The notes beneath the pieces were generated by a model. It was given only the letters and a program-made list of their open reading frames with translations. It did not search any database and was not told where the DNA came from. Shown piece by piece: positions 22,516 to 34,440 of a stretch of DNA of 64,000 nt (its first letter is position 1; the number at the start of each line of letters is the position of its first letter). The DNA comes from Elymus sibiricus. Lineage: Eukaryota > Streptophyta > Magnoliopsida > Poales > Poaceae. The position numbers were made by a program, and so were the translations under genes. The stretch lies in NCBI GenBank assembly GCA_039707655.1, contig CM077674.1:241849904-241913903 (forward strand). The letters are read 5' to 3'.

Positions 22516-25500
22516 TGAAACTCAACACAATTGATGGTAATAAAATAAAAATGTGAATATTGTTTACGTACTTCAAATTATTCTAAAGATCTGCCCCGCT
22601 CAGAGATCTTGTGGCGAATGTACTCGCAAACGTAGTATTCACATAAATTATTCCCGGGTTCCTGCCACAAGAACTTTACGAGAATAGAGTTCAATCAAAA
22701 TGATAATCAAGCATGATAATGGTATTGAAACTAGAATCAATGAGAGATGCGCGGAACTAGCTAGCTAGTAGTACTTACTTTGGGGTGTGAAATCGCAGCT
22801 CCTTTTTCCATTCACCCCTAACCTGGTTGGTGAACTTTTTCCAAACCCTGTCCGGCAAAGAAAATGATTACTTGATATCAGGAAATGAACGAAAGTTGCC
22901 GATATGGTGCGATAATGATTGAACTTACTTCTAGAGCATTTGACTCAGGTCCGCCCACTCCTTAGGCTCTTTACGTCTCGAGTCCAAGACAATTACTAGT
23001 CCCGCGCCAAGCTGAATGGCTAGCAGAATATAGTGGAACCTGCGCACGCATAACTCATCAATTACACTTAACCTCGAGTAAGCGAAACAGAATTTGCACA
23101 AGACAGTAACACTCACTTGAAGTTGTAAGGAAATAGTATTTCTCTTTTGTTTTGTTGTCCAAGTAACGCCTTTAGCAAGTTTTTCTCAGTATCATTGGGG
23201 GTTTTTTGTACCGTATATTCATTTACGGTATTTGGGTTAATGAACCCAATGTCATAGATTTTTCCTCTGCATTCGAGGATCTTCAATCTGCATAATATAG
23301 TGTGAGGATAATTATACATGCAATGAACGAGCTGAGCTAGAGACTTAATTACAGAAAAAAAATACTTACAGACAATAGCAACTGACGATAGTTTTGTCGA
23401 GGGCGTCTTGATTGTATAACTGAAATAATTCTTCAAATTCAATGTACAACGCCTCGACTCCATTGAAGTAGTGCTCATCTTTAATTCCCACATAGATATT
23501 GTCGGTCCCTTCCTTGCAGGCTTTCAAGTACCAGTCATGCAATCTTCGCATCATCATTGATAGATGCAGGAGCTGCTCAGGTCTGACGAGAGGCTTCCCG
23601 TGCTCGTATCTAAACGCTACCTCAGCCATTTCGAACTGTACCTGATCGCCTAAGTAATCACCAAGAGTGTAACCAGGATGAGCGACCGCTACCACCGAAT
23701 CATTAGCGATATCGGGAAACACCTTGAGCGGGGGGCACGATTGTTTTTCCTGTTCGCCGAGCTGGGGAATTGTTTTCCCACTTCTTGAAGCACTGTTACT
23801 TCCCGACCTTTTCACTTCATGAAATGTCTTTACAATACAGCGGTCATAGTGTGAGAGCGGCGGAGGAGGTGGTGGTCGCTTAAGGGCATCCAGGCAGCGC
23901 TTCGCTTTTACCGAATCTATTTTCTCCTTTGGATCTGGACGTTTCGGTGCAAGCTGGCGTTTCACATCGGCAGCCACGAACTCGTTGTTTTCCTCCTCAG
24001 TCATGTCGTATGGTAACTTGGCAGGAGCATTCTTGATGCTTGGACCTGCTCTGGATTTCTTCGTTGTTATACTGCTAGCCACCGGAGCGGCGGCGGGTCT
24101 CTTTCGCCGTTGCTGAGACGGCGGAGGAGGCGGAGTCCGCTGACGCGGCGGAGACAGCTGAGGCGGCGGAGGATTCTGCTGAGGGGCCTCCTCCGGCAAA
24201 GTCCGCTAACGCGGCGGAGACAGCTGAGGCGGCAGAGTGTGCTGACGCGGCAGAGACGACTGAGGCAGCGGAGATAGAGCTGGAGTACTGTGAGGAGTCT
24301 GCTGAGGGGCCTCCTCCGGCTGAGTCTGCTGACGCGGCGTCCATTGTGGAAGCACGATGTTTTCCTTTCTCCATAGAATGGTAGTCCTTACGGCATCTAC
24401 CAGATGAGTCTCCCCTTCACCTGTAGGGTACTCAAGGTTCAGCCCCTCGAATCCGTTGGTAACTTCATCCACCCCGACAATAGCATAACCATCTGGAATC
24501 GGATTGCAATGGAAAGTTCCATCAGGTCGAGGAGGTAAGACATAGCCGACCGCCACCTTCAAGGTTAGGTTGCTGCATTTCGCCATTAGCTCACAATGTT
24601 CCCTCTCCGTGATATCATCCACGGGGTAGTGAGGAGCCGTGATATCAGGCCGAACGAGCTCCGTGGAAGCCACGCTGCTTTTTCGCTGAGATGGTGGGGT
24701 AGCTTCGTGGGCAGTATCGAATGAAGGATCTTCGTGCTGCTGAGATGGTGGGCCGGTAGCTCGCTGACTGGTAAGTGCCTCTAGTTTCTTCTCCTGCAAC
24801 GCTAATCTTTCTTCTACCTTCTGCATCCGGTCTGCATCCTCTTTCTTCTTTCTCCCTCGGCTTCTATAACCAGTGCTGTCGGGAAACCCATGCACCCACG
24901 GAACGGAGCCTGATGTGCCTCGTGTTCGTCCAGGGTGTTCAGGATTCCCGAGGGCGCATGACAGCTCGTCCTTGTCTCTGTCGAGATGGAACCTCACTTC
25001 CTGCACGTCCTTGATTGCTTCCTGAATCTTTATGACAGGTGTTTCAAGTTGTTCTTTCGTGTAAACACACTTCCCTGTTTCTGGGTCCAAAGTCCCCCCA
25101 TGCCCGAAGAACCAAGTCCTTGCCCGTTCGGGCCAGCTCAATGTCAATGGTTGGATCCCTTTAGCAAGCAGGTCGTTCTCAGCTTTGTCCCACGTAGGCC
25201 GGGCAACCTTGTAGCCACCTGACCCCGTAACATGGTGATACAGCTTCTTTGCAGCATTTAGCTTATTTGTCTGTGACCTGTTCTTAGCTTTCTCCGATTT
25301 CTTGTACACCACAAATGCGGGCCTGTGATCTTTTATCTTTGCATATTGACCGGTGAATTCTGGTGTCTCGTCTTTCTCGACAAACTGTTCGTTCAATCTT
25401 TTCTTCCAGTTCTTGAATTGTTCTGCCATCTTCTTAAGAGCCCATTTTTTGACTTTTCGCTGTATAACTGGGTTATTTGGATCCTCCACTGGCGGTAGGC

Positions 25501-26065
25501 TGAAATTTATCATGAGCGAGTTCCAAAGCTCATCTTTGCATCTATCGTCGACATAAGAAACTCCATCGTCCTTCTTCTTATTCCATTCTTGGATGCTGAT
25601 CGGGACGCTGTCCCTAACAACAACTCCGCACTGATGTATAAATCGGTCTTGGGTCCGCTTGGGAACAGTCGGTTTGCCATCTGGATCGACTTGTTCGATC
25701 GTGAACCTTTCATTCTCGCCCAACCTTTTCTTCAGGCCTCGTCTCCTTATAGAAGTTTGGCTCGACGATCCGGAGGGCTAAAAGAAGAAAGAAGCGTTAA
25801 TATATGTACATACAAAACAATTAATGCATCTAGTCAGCAGAGGCTTAATTAATATATATACCTCGCCGGACTTTGCAACAGTTAAGGCTCCAACACCGGC
25901 AGAGCCGTCATCTTCTCCCTCCTCCATTCGATCACCGGAGCCGTCATCTTCTCTTCCCTCACCATCGGAGTCGTTGAGAAACTGTGAGGTGATGATATCA
26001 TCATCTCCCTCGCGGATTATTTCCTCCAACGCCTTTTCTTGTTCTAAGTCTCTGTCGTGTTCCAT
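22284..26065 (-). pseudogene. CACTA gene: Transposase_24-like + DUF8039-like + Ulp1 (C48) protease, copy 1
   Basis: Minus-strand exons from splice consensus: 26065-25862, 25777-23370, 23287-23117, 23039-22929, about 22850-22780, about 22680-22577 and about 22426-22284. Exon 1 is acidic. Exon 2 holds a Transposase_24-like region (ALKKMAEQFKNWKKRLNEQF; LNAAKKLYHHVTGSGGY), a Lys/Arg/Gln coiled coil, a DUF8039-like part (IPDGYAIVGVDEVTNGFEGL), a Pro-rich linker, and FPDIANDSVV onward. Exons 3-7 form a Ulp1 fold: FHYILLAI supplies His, VLDSRR Asp, WQEPGNNLC Gln and Cys, followed by DRIRAIQEELAGFF. Ulp1 enzymes cut SUMO from proteins in the nucleus. Lesions: TAG at 24208-24206 (an internal repeat copy has CAG), TAG at 22933-22931 (CAG in copy 2), and a probable TAA at 22580-22578. 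The Gly after catalytic Cys is Glu. It is a non-functional relic of an element-encoded gene. Confidence 0.75.
22447..22511. repeat. (TA)n microsatellite, ~32 repeats
   Basis: Pure AT dinucleotide run in the last intron of the Ulp1-type gene. Copy 2 has only a short AT run in comparable sequence (53695-53717). Confidence 0.95.
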
Positions 26066-26169
26066 AGTTTCTGCAAATATTACAACATGGCAATATACAA
26101 CCATGAGAGATGGATTAGTGGCAAACATAGACCTAATCACAACAAGGAATCATATGCATATGAGCAATG

Positions 26170-26560
26170 GATTAGTGGATTATCGGGGTTATGTTTTAAC
26201 GACCCCCTCCGCCCTAATGACGAAGTTATACCGAAATTATCGGGGTTATGTTTTAACACGACCCCCCCCCCTCATGTCGAAGTCAATGAACAACATGAAA
26301 ATTTGTAAGTGATTGCTAAACTTTTATGCTTCATTTATATGAAGATCAATTATCCAATATAACTATGTTCGCGATATGAGGCATTGGACATTATCTAGAA
26401 TCATATCTGATGAGTCGTCCTATCTTTCGGGAGAGGATACTTTGCGGACCGCCTCTCTCATGCCTGTCCGACGTGCAAATCAGGTTTTCATATGCCTCAA
26501 AATCAAAGTTATCGGGGTTATGTTTTAACGACCCCCCCCCCCTCTCATGTCGAAGTTACG
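26170..26560. repeat. Repeats of ATCGGGGTTATGTTTTAACG with C-tract
   Basis: The block TTATCGGGGTTATGTTTTAACG followed by a C-rich tract and (in two) TCATGTCGAAGT occurs near 26179, 26238 and 26510. It is in the 5' region of the Ulp1-type gene. Copy 2 has a different minisatellite at the matching place (57594-57806) but shares the CCCCTCATGTCGAAGTTA end. Confidence 0.7.
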
Positions 26561-27689
26561 ATGATATTTGTACAAGATGAATACAAGATTTATACACAAG
26601 ATGAATACAAAATGAATACAAGATTTATACACAAGATGAATACACAACTCAACAAATGAACCAACCATCATCCTATGAACAAAACTCAACATACGACAAA
26701 TGGACACCTTTTGTCGAACAGTGGAGGGACGATCAGGGACCAACTCCACGGAGATGCAACACCACAACCTGTAATTCCACCGAGTGAAAAAAAATTAGGC
26801 AAACCCAAGTATGCCACTGGATAGAATGGAAGATTTTAGTTGAAATGGACCTATAAAGATCATGGCAAACGGATGCACGGAACTCAAATGGTGATCAAAG
26901 CAATATGCAATGCAAATCCGTCCATTATAGCTAGATACCAATTTGAAAGCAAGATTTGAACATGCTACAGAATTTCTACATGGCAACAAATGGCATGACA
27001 TGAATGTACATGTAACACATGGCAAAACATGCTTACTGAACTAATTCAAATGACCCCTAGATCAATGGCAATCATCATGACAAGTTGACAAGTATTAACA
27101 AATTTTCAGACTTAGTGATATTTGCATGGCATGGCAGAAATGAATAGATAGCAAGTTTACAAGCTTGTAGCACTCACTACAGGTCCTAACATGGCATGAA
27201 CTAAAATGTACTAGCAAGATGACATCAAAATGCTCCTACTTCATGTTCAAAGATTGCCCAAAAGATGCTTGCATTAAAACATACAAAAAAGACAAAATGA
27301 ACTCTAATGCAAAAAAATTGTTCTTCAATTTGTTTATATGCTCACTAATTGCAATCTATATATATATCCATACACATTGCACACACATTGCAATCTATAT
27401 ATATGCATACATATACATTCATCCACTAATTGCAATATGCATCTATCCATACACATTGAGAAAAAACCAAGTCCAACATATCCATACAATTTATTCATCC
27501 ATAAATTTAAAAAAATTAACTACAATATATCCATACAATCTATCCATACATTCATCAACACACCTCTATTACTACCTCATATCCATACTAAACAAATTTA
27601 ACATCACAAAATTTCGAACAAAGTGATGAACTAGGGTTCACCTACTGCCAAATAATGCATCAAAACTAAAAGGATCTGACAAAAAATAT
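26560..27689. other. 5' intronic/intergenic part of CACTA copy 1
   Basis: AT-rich sequence with a TCCATACA/CATTGCA-rich low-complexity stretch at 27350-27600. No exon supported. Probably a long 5' intron of the leftward gene. Confidence 0.45.
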
Positions 27690-28000
27690 TTGGAGGGATC
27701 GATCAATACATCCATCCATGAATCCATCCATCCATTTGGGGAAGAGGGGGAGGAGGGGGAAAGGGTGCTCACCGTGGGGCGGCGACGACGAGGAGAGCTC
27801 GATCGGGGGCGGCGACGAGGAGCGGGCTCAGGGGCGGCGATGCTCGGGGAGGACGGCGAGGAGGTCCGGCGACGGTCAGCGGGCTCGGGGACGGCTCGGG
27901 GCAGGGCGTCGCGGCAGCCTGGCGGCGGCGTGCGGTGGTTCGGCGTCGGGGCAGAGGAGCGAGAGAGAAAGAAGATTGGGGAGGAAGAAGGCAGCGCGTG
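27690..28000 (-). promoter_or_regulatory. GC-rich leader of the leftward Ulp1-type gene
   Basis: Very GC-rich DNA directly left of a minus-strand TATATAAAC box (28002-28010). It would be the first, untranslated exon of the leftward transcript. A similar GC-rich block (58240-58680) occupies the same place in copy 2. Confidence 0.45.
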
Positions 28001-28001
28001 G

Positions 28002-28294
28002 TTTATATAGCCCGAGCTTTAGTCCCGGTTGGTGGCTCCAACCGGGACTAAAGGCCCCCCTTTAGTCCCGGTCCGAGCCACCAACCGGGACTAAAGGTGA
28101 ATTTCACCAGCCCAAAGGGCGCGAAACCCAACCCTTTAGTCCCGGTTGGTGGCTCGGACCGAGACTAAAGGGGGGCCTTTAGTCCCGGTTGGAGCCACCA
28201 ACCGGGACTAAAGGGTTGGTCCTGGCACAGCCGAGGGGCGGTGGGAGTTTAGTCCCACCTCGCCAAGCGAGAGGCGCTCGCAGCGGTTTATAAG
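28002..28294. promoter_or_regulatory. Internal palindromic array between divergent TATA boxes, copy 1
   Basis: Seven to eight TTTAGTCCCGGTT / AACCGGGACTAAAGG copies lie between 28018 and 28215. On the left a minus-strand TATATAAAC (28002-28010) faces the Ulp1-type gene. On the right a plus-strand TTTATAAG (28287-28294) faces right. The same arrangement exists in copy 2. I infer a bidirectional promoter sharing binding sites with the transposon ends. Confidence 0.55.
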
Positions 28295-28513
28295 CCCGCC
28301 TGCGGCTACCGTTGCAAGCTCCTCTCAAAGCACAGACAGCTCATCGTCTGACCTGGCCCCTCTCTGCCCTGTGGGTCCTACTGACAGCAGAAATTCGTGC
28401 CCCGCGGGCCTACATCCTGGCCCATATATAGTTGGGTTTCTAGTCGTATGCAGGCCGTGGTGTGTGAATTCTCCTGCTAGTAGGCGGGCATTTTTTTTAT
28501 TTTTTGCATATGT

Positions 28514-29305
28514 TATGTCAATTTTTTGACCTTCTTCAAATCACATCCTAATTTTTATACATACTCACTTATGTGTAATACACATGATTATCAAATAATT
28601 TCAACAAAATATATGAAATTCTAAAAAATGCAAAACTTTCATATTCTTTCTGTGTTAATGAAAGAGATCATGCCTATTTTTGGTTTTAATTCTAAAGTTT
28701 TCTTTTAAACAGATGCATACATGCCTAGTTTTCATTTAATTCTTTTTGCTATTAAAGTTTTTAACAAAAAATACTTTATGAAAATTTTAGTTGCATAAAT
28801 TTTATATAATTTTAAGTTAATATTATTTTGATCATAACTAGAGTTTTATAAAAGCTTTTTAGTTGATTCTTTTTGCTATTGAAGAATATTATAGTTTTGT
28901 TTTAGTTGATCATAACTAGAATTTTATATATATGTCAATTTTTTGACCTTCTTCAAATCACATCCTAATTTTTATACATACTCACTTATGTGTAATACAC
29001 ATGATTATCAAATAATTTCAACAAAATATATGAAATTCTAAAAAATGCAAAACTTTCATATTCTTTCTGTGTTAATGAAAGAGATCATGCCTATTTTTGG
29101 TTTAAATTCTAAAGTTTTATTTTAAACAGATGCATACATGCCTAGTTTTCATTTAATTCTTTTTGCTATTAAAGTTTTTAACAAAAAATACTTTATGAAA
29201 ATTTTAGTTGCATAAATTTTATATAATTTTAAGTTAATATTATTTTGATCATAACTAGAGTTTTATAAAAGCTTTTTAGTTGATTCTTTTTGCTATTGAA
29301 GAATA
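28514..29305. repeat. Recent tandem duplication, 417-bp unit x ~1.9
   Basis: TATGTCAATTTTTTGACCTT starts at 28514 and again at 28931. The two copies run almost base for base, with only a few differences seen (for example GGTTTTAATTC vs GGTTTAAATTC), to about 29305. The unit is very AT-rich and lies 3' of the TNPD gene. Copy 2 has diverged single-copy relatives near 59560-59740. Confidence 0.9.
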
Positions 29306-29315
29306 TTATAGTTTC

Positions 29316-29417
29316 TTTATGTCATACAACGTTTCTCTCTTATCATCTCCGATCAGAGAAACCACATAGTACCTCCAACTTTATGTCATACAACGTTTCT
29401 CTCTTATCATCTCCGAT
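29316..29417. repeat. 64-bp direct duplication
   Basis: TTTATGTCATACAACGTTTC through ATCATCTCCGAT occurs at 29316 and 29380, right after the 417-bp duplication. Confidence 0.9.
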
Positions 29418-29753
29418 GCTTCTGCTGTATTCATCTATGTCAAGACGTTTAAGCCATGTCTATATTAACCTTGTTATTATATATGGAGCCACCAACCGGG
29501 ACTAACCGCGTATGATCAACCTTGCAAAACATGTGACTGAAAGGATAGGAATAATTGAAATTTCATAACTTAATAAATAATTATTATAAAATCATGTTTC
29601 AAATGCAAAAATTCCCTAGCTAGCTCTTACAAAGATTCCCTCCGGTTTGTCCGAAGTGGCACTTTCCAGCTATAAGTCCGGAAACTCACACTAGAGAGAA
29701 AGTGATGGTGGTGAAGCCGGTCACATCCCAGAGTGGGATCTTGGGGTATAAAA

Positions 29754-32700
29754 CTATTTCTTCGCGTGTGTCCCTTGCTTATTGCGCCATAACCATGGAT
29801 AATCTTCATCATTTAACAGGATGCTTGGGTCAGTCTTCACTCTGAAGGGAGAAATTTCATGAAACTTTTCATAATCTTCTGACATGTCTGTCTTGTCCTC
29901 CACTCCCACGATGTTTCTTTTCCCTGAAAGAACTATGTGGCGCTTTGGCTCATTGTATGATGTATTCGCTTCCTTATCTTTTCTTTTTCTCGGTTTGGTA
30001 GACATGTCCTTCACATAGAAAACCTGCGCCACATCATTGGCTAGGACGAATGGTTCGTCTGTGTACCCAAGATTGTTGAGCTCCATTGTTGTCATTCCGT
30101 ACTGTGGGTCTACCTGTACCCCGCCTCCTGACAGATTGACCCATTTGCACCGAAACAAAGGGACCTTAAAATCACGTCCATAGTCAAGTTCCCATATGTC
30201 CTCTATGTAACCATAATATGTGTCCTTTGCCCTATTGGTGTTTGCTACATCAAAGCGGACACCACTGTTTTGGTTGGTGCTCTTTTTATCTTGGGCGATC
30301 GTGTAAAATGTATTCCCATTTATCTCGTACCCTTGGAAAGTCAATACAGTCAAAGATGGTGTCCTGGCCAACAAGTACAGCTCATCTCCAACAGTGGTGT
30401 TACCCATGAGATGTGTTTGCAACCAACCGCCGAAAGTCCCCATGTGTTCACGTGTAATCCAGTCGTCAGACTGCTCCGGGTGTTTGGAGCGTAGAATATT
30501 CTTGTGTTCATTGATATACGGGGCCACCAAGGTAGAATTCTGTAGAACCGTGTAGTGTGCTTGCGCCCAAGAATGTCCGTCCCTACATATTATTGAGTTC
30601 AGTCCTAGCGTGCCTTTTCCACCCAGTCTCCCCTCATGCCGCGTTCAGGAACACCAATCGGCTTAAGGTCAGGAATAAAGTCAACACAAAACTCAATGAC
30701 CTCCTCTGTTTGATGGCCCGTGGAGATGCTTCCTTCTGGCCTAGCACGGTTACGAACATATTTCTTTAAGACTCCCATGAATCTCTCAAAGGGGAACATA
30801 TTGTGTAGAAATACAGGACCCAGAATTGCAATCTCGTCGACTAGGTGAACTAGGACGTGCGTCATAATATTGAAGAATGATGGTGGGAACACCAACTCGA
30901 AACTGACAAGACATTGGACCAAATCATTCTGTAACCTTGGTAGGATTTCTGGATCGATTACCTTCTGAGAAATTGCATTGAGGAATGCACATAGCTTCAC
31001 AATGGCTAATCGAACATTTTCTGGTAGAAGCCCCCTCAATGCAACCGGAAGCAGTTGCGTCATAATCACGTGGCAGTCATGAGACTTTAGGTTCTAGAAT
31101 TTTTTCTCTGCCATATTTATTATTCCCTTTATATTCGACGAGAAGCCAGACGGGACCTTGATACTGAGCAGGCATTCAAAAAAGATTTCCTTCTCTGCTT
31201 TGGTAAGAGCGTAGCTGGCAGGACCTTGATACTGCTTTGGATGCATGCCGTCTTTTTCGTTCATACGTTGCTGGTCCTCCCGTGCCTCCGGTGTATCTTT
31301 GATCTTCCCATACACGCCCAAGAAGCCTAGCAGGTTCACGCAAAGATTCTTCGTCACGTGCATCACGTCGATTGCAGAGCGGACCTCTAGGTCTTTCCAA
31401 TAGGGTAGGTCCCAAAATATAGATTTCTTCTTCCACATGGGTGCGTGTCCGTCAGCGTCATTCGGAACAGATTGTCCGCCAGGACCCTTTCCAAAGATTA
31501 CTTGTAAATCCTTGACCATATCAAGTATATCATCACCAGTACGGAGGACAGGCTTCTTCCGGTGATCTGCCTCACCTTTGAAATGCTTGCCTTTCTTTCT
31601 TAAGGCATGCTTGGTCGGAAGAAATTGACGATGTCCCAGGTACACATTCTTCTTACATTTATCCAAATATATACTTTCGGTCTCATCTAAACAGTGCGTG
31701 CATGTGTGGTATCCCTTGTTTGTCTGTCCTGAAAGGTTACTAAGAGCAGGCCAATCATTGATGGTTACAAACAGCAACGCTCGTAGGTCGAATTCCTGCT
31801 GTTTGTGCTCATCCCACACACGTACACCTTTTATGTCCCACAGCTGTAAAATTTCTTCAACTAATGGCCTTAGGTACACATCAATGTCGTTGCCGGGTTG
31901 CTTAGGGCCTTGGATGAGCACTGGCATCATAATGAACTTCCGCTTCATGCACAACCAAGGAGGAAGGTTATAGATACATAGAGTCACAGGACAGGTGCTA
32001 TGATTGCTGCTCTGCTCCCTAAAAGGATTAATGCCATCTGCACTTATACCAAACCATAAGTTCCTTGCGTCACCTGCAAAGTCCGGCCACTTTCTCTCGA
32101 TTTTTCTCCACTGCGACCCATCAGCGGGTACTCTCAACTTCCCGTCTTTCTTACGGTCTTCTTTGTGCCATCGCAACAACTTGGCATGCTCTTTGTTTCT
32201 GAACAGACGTTTCAACCGTGGTATTATAGGAGCATACCACATCACCTTGGCAGGAACCCTCTTCCTGGGGCGCTCGCCCTCAACATCACCAGGGTCATCT
32301 CGTCTGATCTTATACCGCAATGCACCGCATACCGGGCATGCATTCAAATTCTCGTACTCCTCACCGCGGTAGAGGATGCAGTCATTAGGGCATGCATGTA
32401 TCTTCTGCACCTCTAATCCTAGAGGGCAGAGAACCTTCTTTGCTTCATACGTACTGTTAGGCAATTCGTTATCCTTTGGAAGCTTCTTCTTCATTATTTT
32501 CAGTAGCTTCCCAAATCCCTTGTCAGATACACCATTCTCTGCCTTCCATTGCAGCAATTCCAGTGCGGTACCGAGCTTTGTGTTGCCATCTTCGCAATTT
32601 GGGTACAACCCTTTTTTGTGATCCTCTAACATGCGATCGAACTTCAACTTCTCCCTTTCACTTTCGCATCCTCTCTGTGCATCAACAATGACCCGGCGAA

Positions 32701-33055
32701 GATCATCATCGGGCACATCTGGTGCCTCTTGATCTTCAGCTTCCCCCGTTGCAGTATCACCGTATTCAGGGAACATAGGATAGTTGTCATCATCCTCTTC
32801 TTCTTCGTTGTCTTCCATCATAACCCCTCTTTCTCCGTGCTTGGTCCAAACATTATAGTGTGGCATGAAACCCTTCGAAAGCAGGTGGAAGTGAAGGGTT
32901 TTCGAGTCAGAGTAATCCTTCGTATTCTCACAGACAGTACATGGACAATATATAAAACCATTCTGCTTGTTTGCCTCTGCCACATTGAGAAAATTATGCA
33001 GGCCCGTAATGTAGTCGGAGGTGCGTCGGTCACCGTACATCCATTGCCGGTTCAT
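29754..33055 (-). pseudogene. CACTA transposase TNPD (Transposase_21), copy 1, broken
   Basis: ATG at 33055. The N-terminal ~75 residues are the transposase-associated domain (MNRQWMYGDRR; Cys motif YCPCTVCENT). An acidic stretch (EDNEEEEDDDNYP) follows, then a CPNDCILYR...CPVCG zinc-like region around residues 220-245. The Transposase_21 core begins near FGISADGINPF and includes IDVMHVTKNL. DUF4218 begins HDCHVIMTQLLPVALRGLLP, and DUF4216 contains DIWELDYGRDFKVPLF. It would bind the element ends and catalyse excision and insertion in the nucleus. Lesions: TAG at 31096-31094 where copy 2 has CAG, and a 1-base deletion near 30645 relative to copy 2 that ends the frame at 30605. The last frame runs 30530-29754. 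Both lesions are certain from the sequence. Confidence 0.9.
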
Positions 33056-33282
33056 CTGCGTGCATTATATAATTAAGTATATCAAAAACCATTACAGAAC
33101 ATCATGAATAGAGAAATGACCAAATTAATACAAGTTGTTCATCACATTAAAACCAAAGTACAGTAGTGATCAAATGTTATTACTGAAAAAATAAATACAT
33201 AAAGTTCATACATAGTTCTCATAGAACAACATACAGCTCTCTAGAGCATCTAATTAAAACATACATTGAAACTAACATACAA

Positions 33283-33650
33283 CTATGTAAAACATTTAAA
33301 TGCAATAACAAATGCGATCAAAATCGCAACTAAGGTAACAATTGATCCAACAGCATAATGATACCAAGCCTCATTATCAATGGCATATTTTCTAATCTTT
33401 CTAATCTTCAAGCGCATTGCATCCATCTGGATCTTGTGTAGATCAACGGCATCGGCAACATGCAACTCCAATTTCATCTTCTCTTCTTCAACTCTTTTCA
33501 ATTTTTATTTCAAATAATTGTTTTCTTTTTCAACTAAATTTAACCTCTCGACAAGAGGGTCGGTTGGAATTTCCGGTTCACATACCTCCTAGATAAAGAC
33601 ATCTATGTCAAGTTGGTCGGCATAATTGTCATAAACACTAAATGAAACAA
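33283..33650 (-). pseudogene. CACTA accessory ORF: coiled coil plus C-terminal membrane helix
   Basis: A minus-strand frame begins after a TTCATTTAG acceptor near 33650 (VYDNYADQLDIDVF), continues through ERLNLVEKENNYLK and a Lys/Glu-rich coiled coil (RVEEEKMKLELHVAD), then AMRLKIRKIRKYA, and ends with a strongly hydrophobic YAVGSIVTLVAILIAFVIAF plus KCFT and stop. TAG before EVCEPEIP and TAA at 33507-33505 interrupt this copy. The C-terminus is repeated almost identically in CACTA copy 2 (63899-64000). Position just upstream of TNPD on the same strand suggests a separate element gene. A tail-anchored membrane protein is the inference. I know of no assigned function. Confidence 0.5.
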
Positions 33651-34176
33651 ATAGTTATAAAAGATAATATACCACATCCGAATCATAGACCGGACGAGAG
33701 CCGACGGGGGCGGATACCAAAACCATGGCACTATATAATAACAAACAATAATACAAGTAAGAAAATTATACAAGTAGCTATATAAATCATACACATGTGC
33801 AAACTAAGAAGTTAATTTGAGCTCAAATTGTGCATCTAAATCAAATAAACTCACACATACACTCCTCCACTAAAACCCACAAACCACACTACTTCTAGAG
33901 CATTTGAAATGAGCTAAACTAGCAGTGAGAGATGAAAGGATGAAGTTGCTAACCTTTTTAGAACACTTGGATAGTTGGTGCACCGCCAAACCTAGACAAA
34001 TCTTGAGGAAAATGGAGCTTGGAGGTCGAGCTTGGAGGAAGAACAGAGGAGAAAGCTTAAGTGTGGCTCCGGCATTTCATCGAACACCTCATGTGCATAT
34101 ATAGGCAAAAAACAGAGTAGCCCACACCTCCACCCTTCCACGGCCAAAAAACAGAGGAGATGGGGGGGGGCGTGGA

Positions 34177-34440
34177 TATATATAGGCAAAACTTTAGTCC
34201 CGGTTTGTGTCTAAAACCGGGACTAATGGCCTACCCTTTAGTCCCGGTTCCATCCACCAACCGGGACTAAAGGGCAACCCCTTTAGTCCCGGTTGGTGGA
34301 TGGAACCGGGACTAAAGGTCCCAGCCGAACCGGGACTGATGCCTGCCGAGGCCCGGCCGGCGTCCTAGCCTCTCGAACCGGGACTGATGCTCCCATTAGT
34401 CCCGGTTCGTAACACGACCGGGACTAATGCTCTGATCTGG
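34177..34440 (-). promoter_or_regulatory. Right subterminal array and promoter of leftward genes, copy 1
   Basis: TTTAGTCCCGGTT / AACCGGGACTAA motifs in both orientations fill 34193-34440. On the inner side a minus-strand TATATATA lies at 34184-34177, and another CTATATATGCAC near 34105. Transcription from here would read the accessory ORF and TNPD. Confidence 0.6.

Noticed and set aside
28018..28215. Internal array as the end of another CACTA element
   Set aside because: No CACTA or TAGTG terminus or TSD borders it, and the same internal position is occupied in the second copy.
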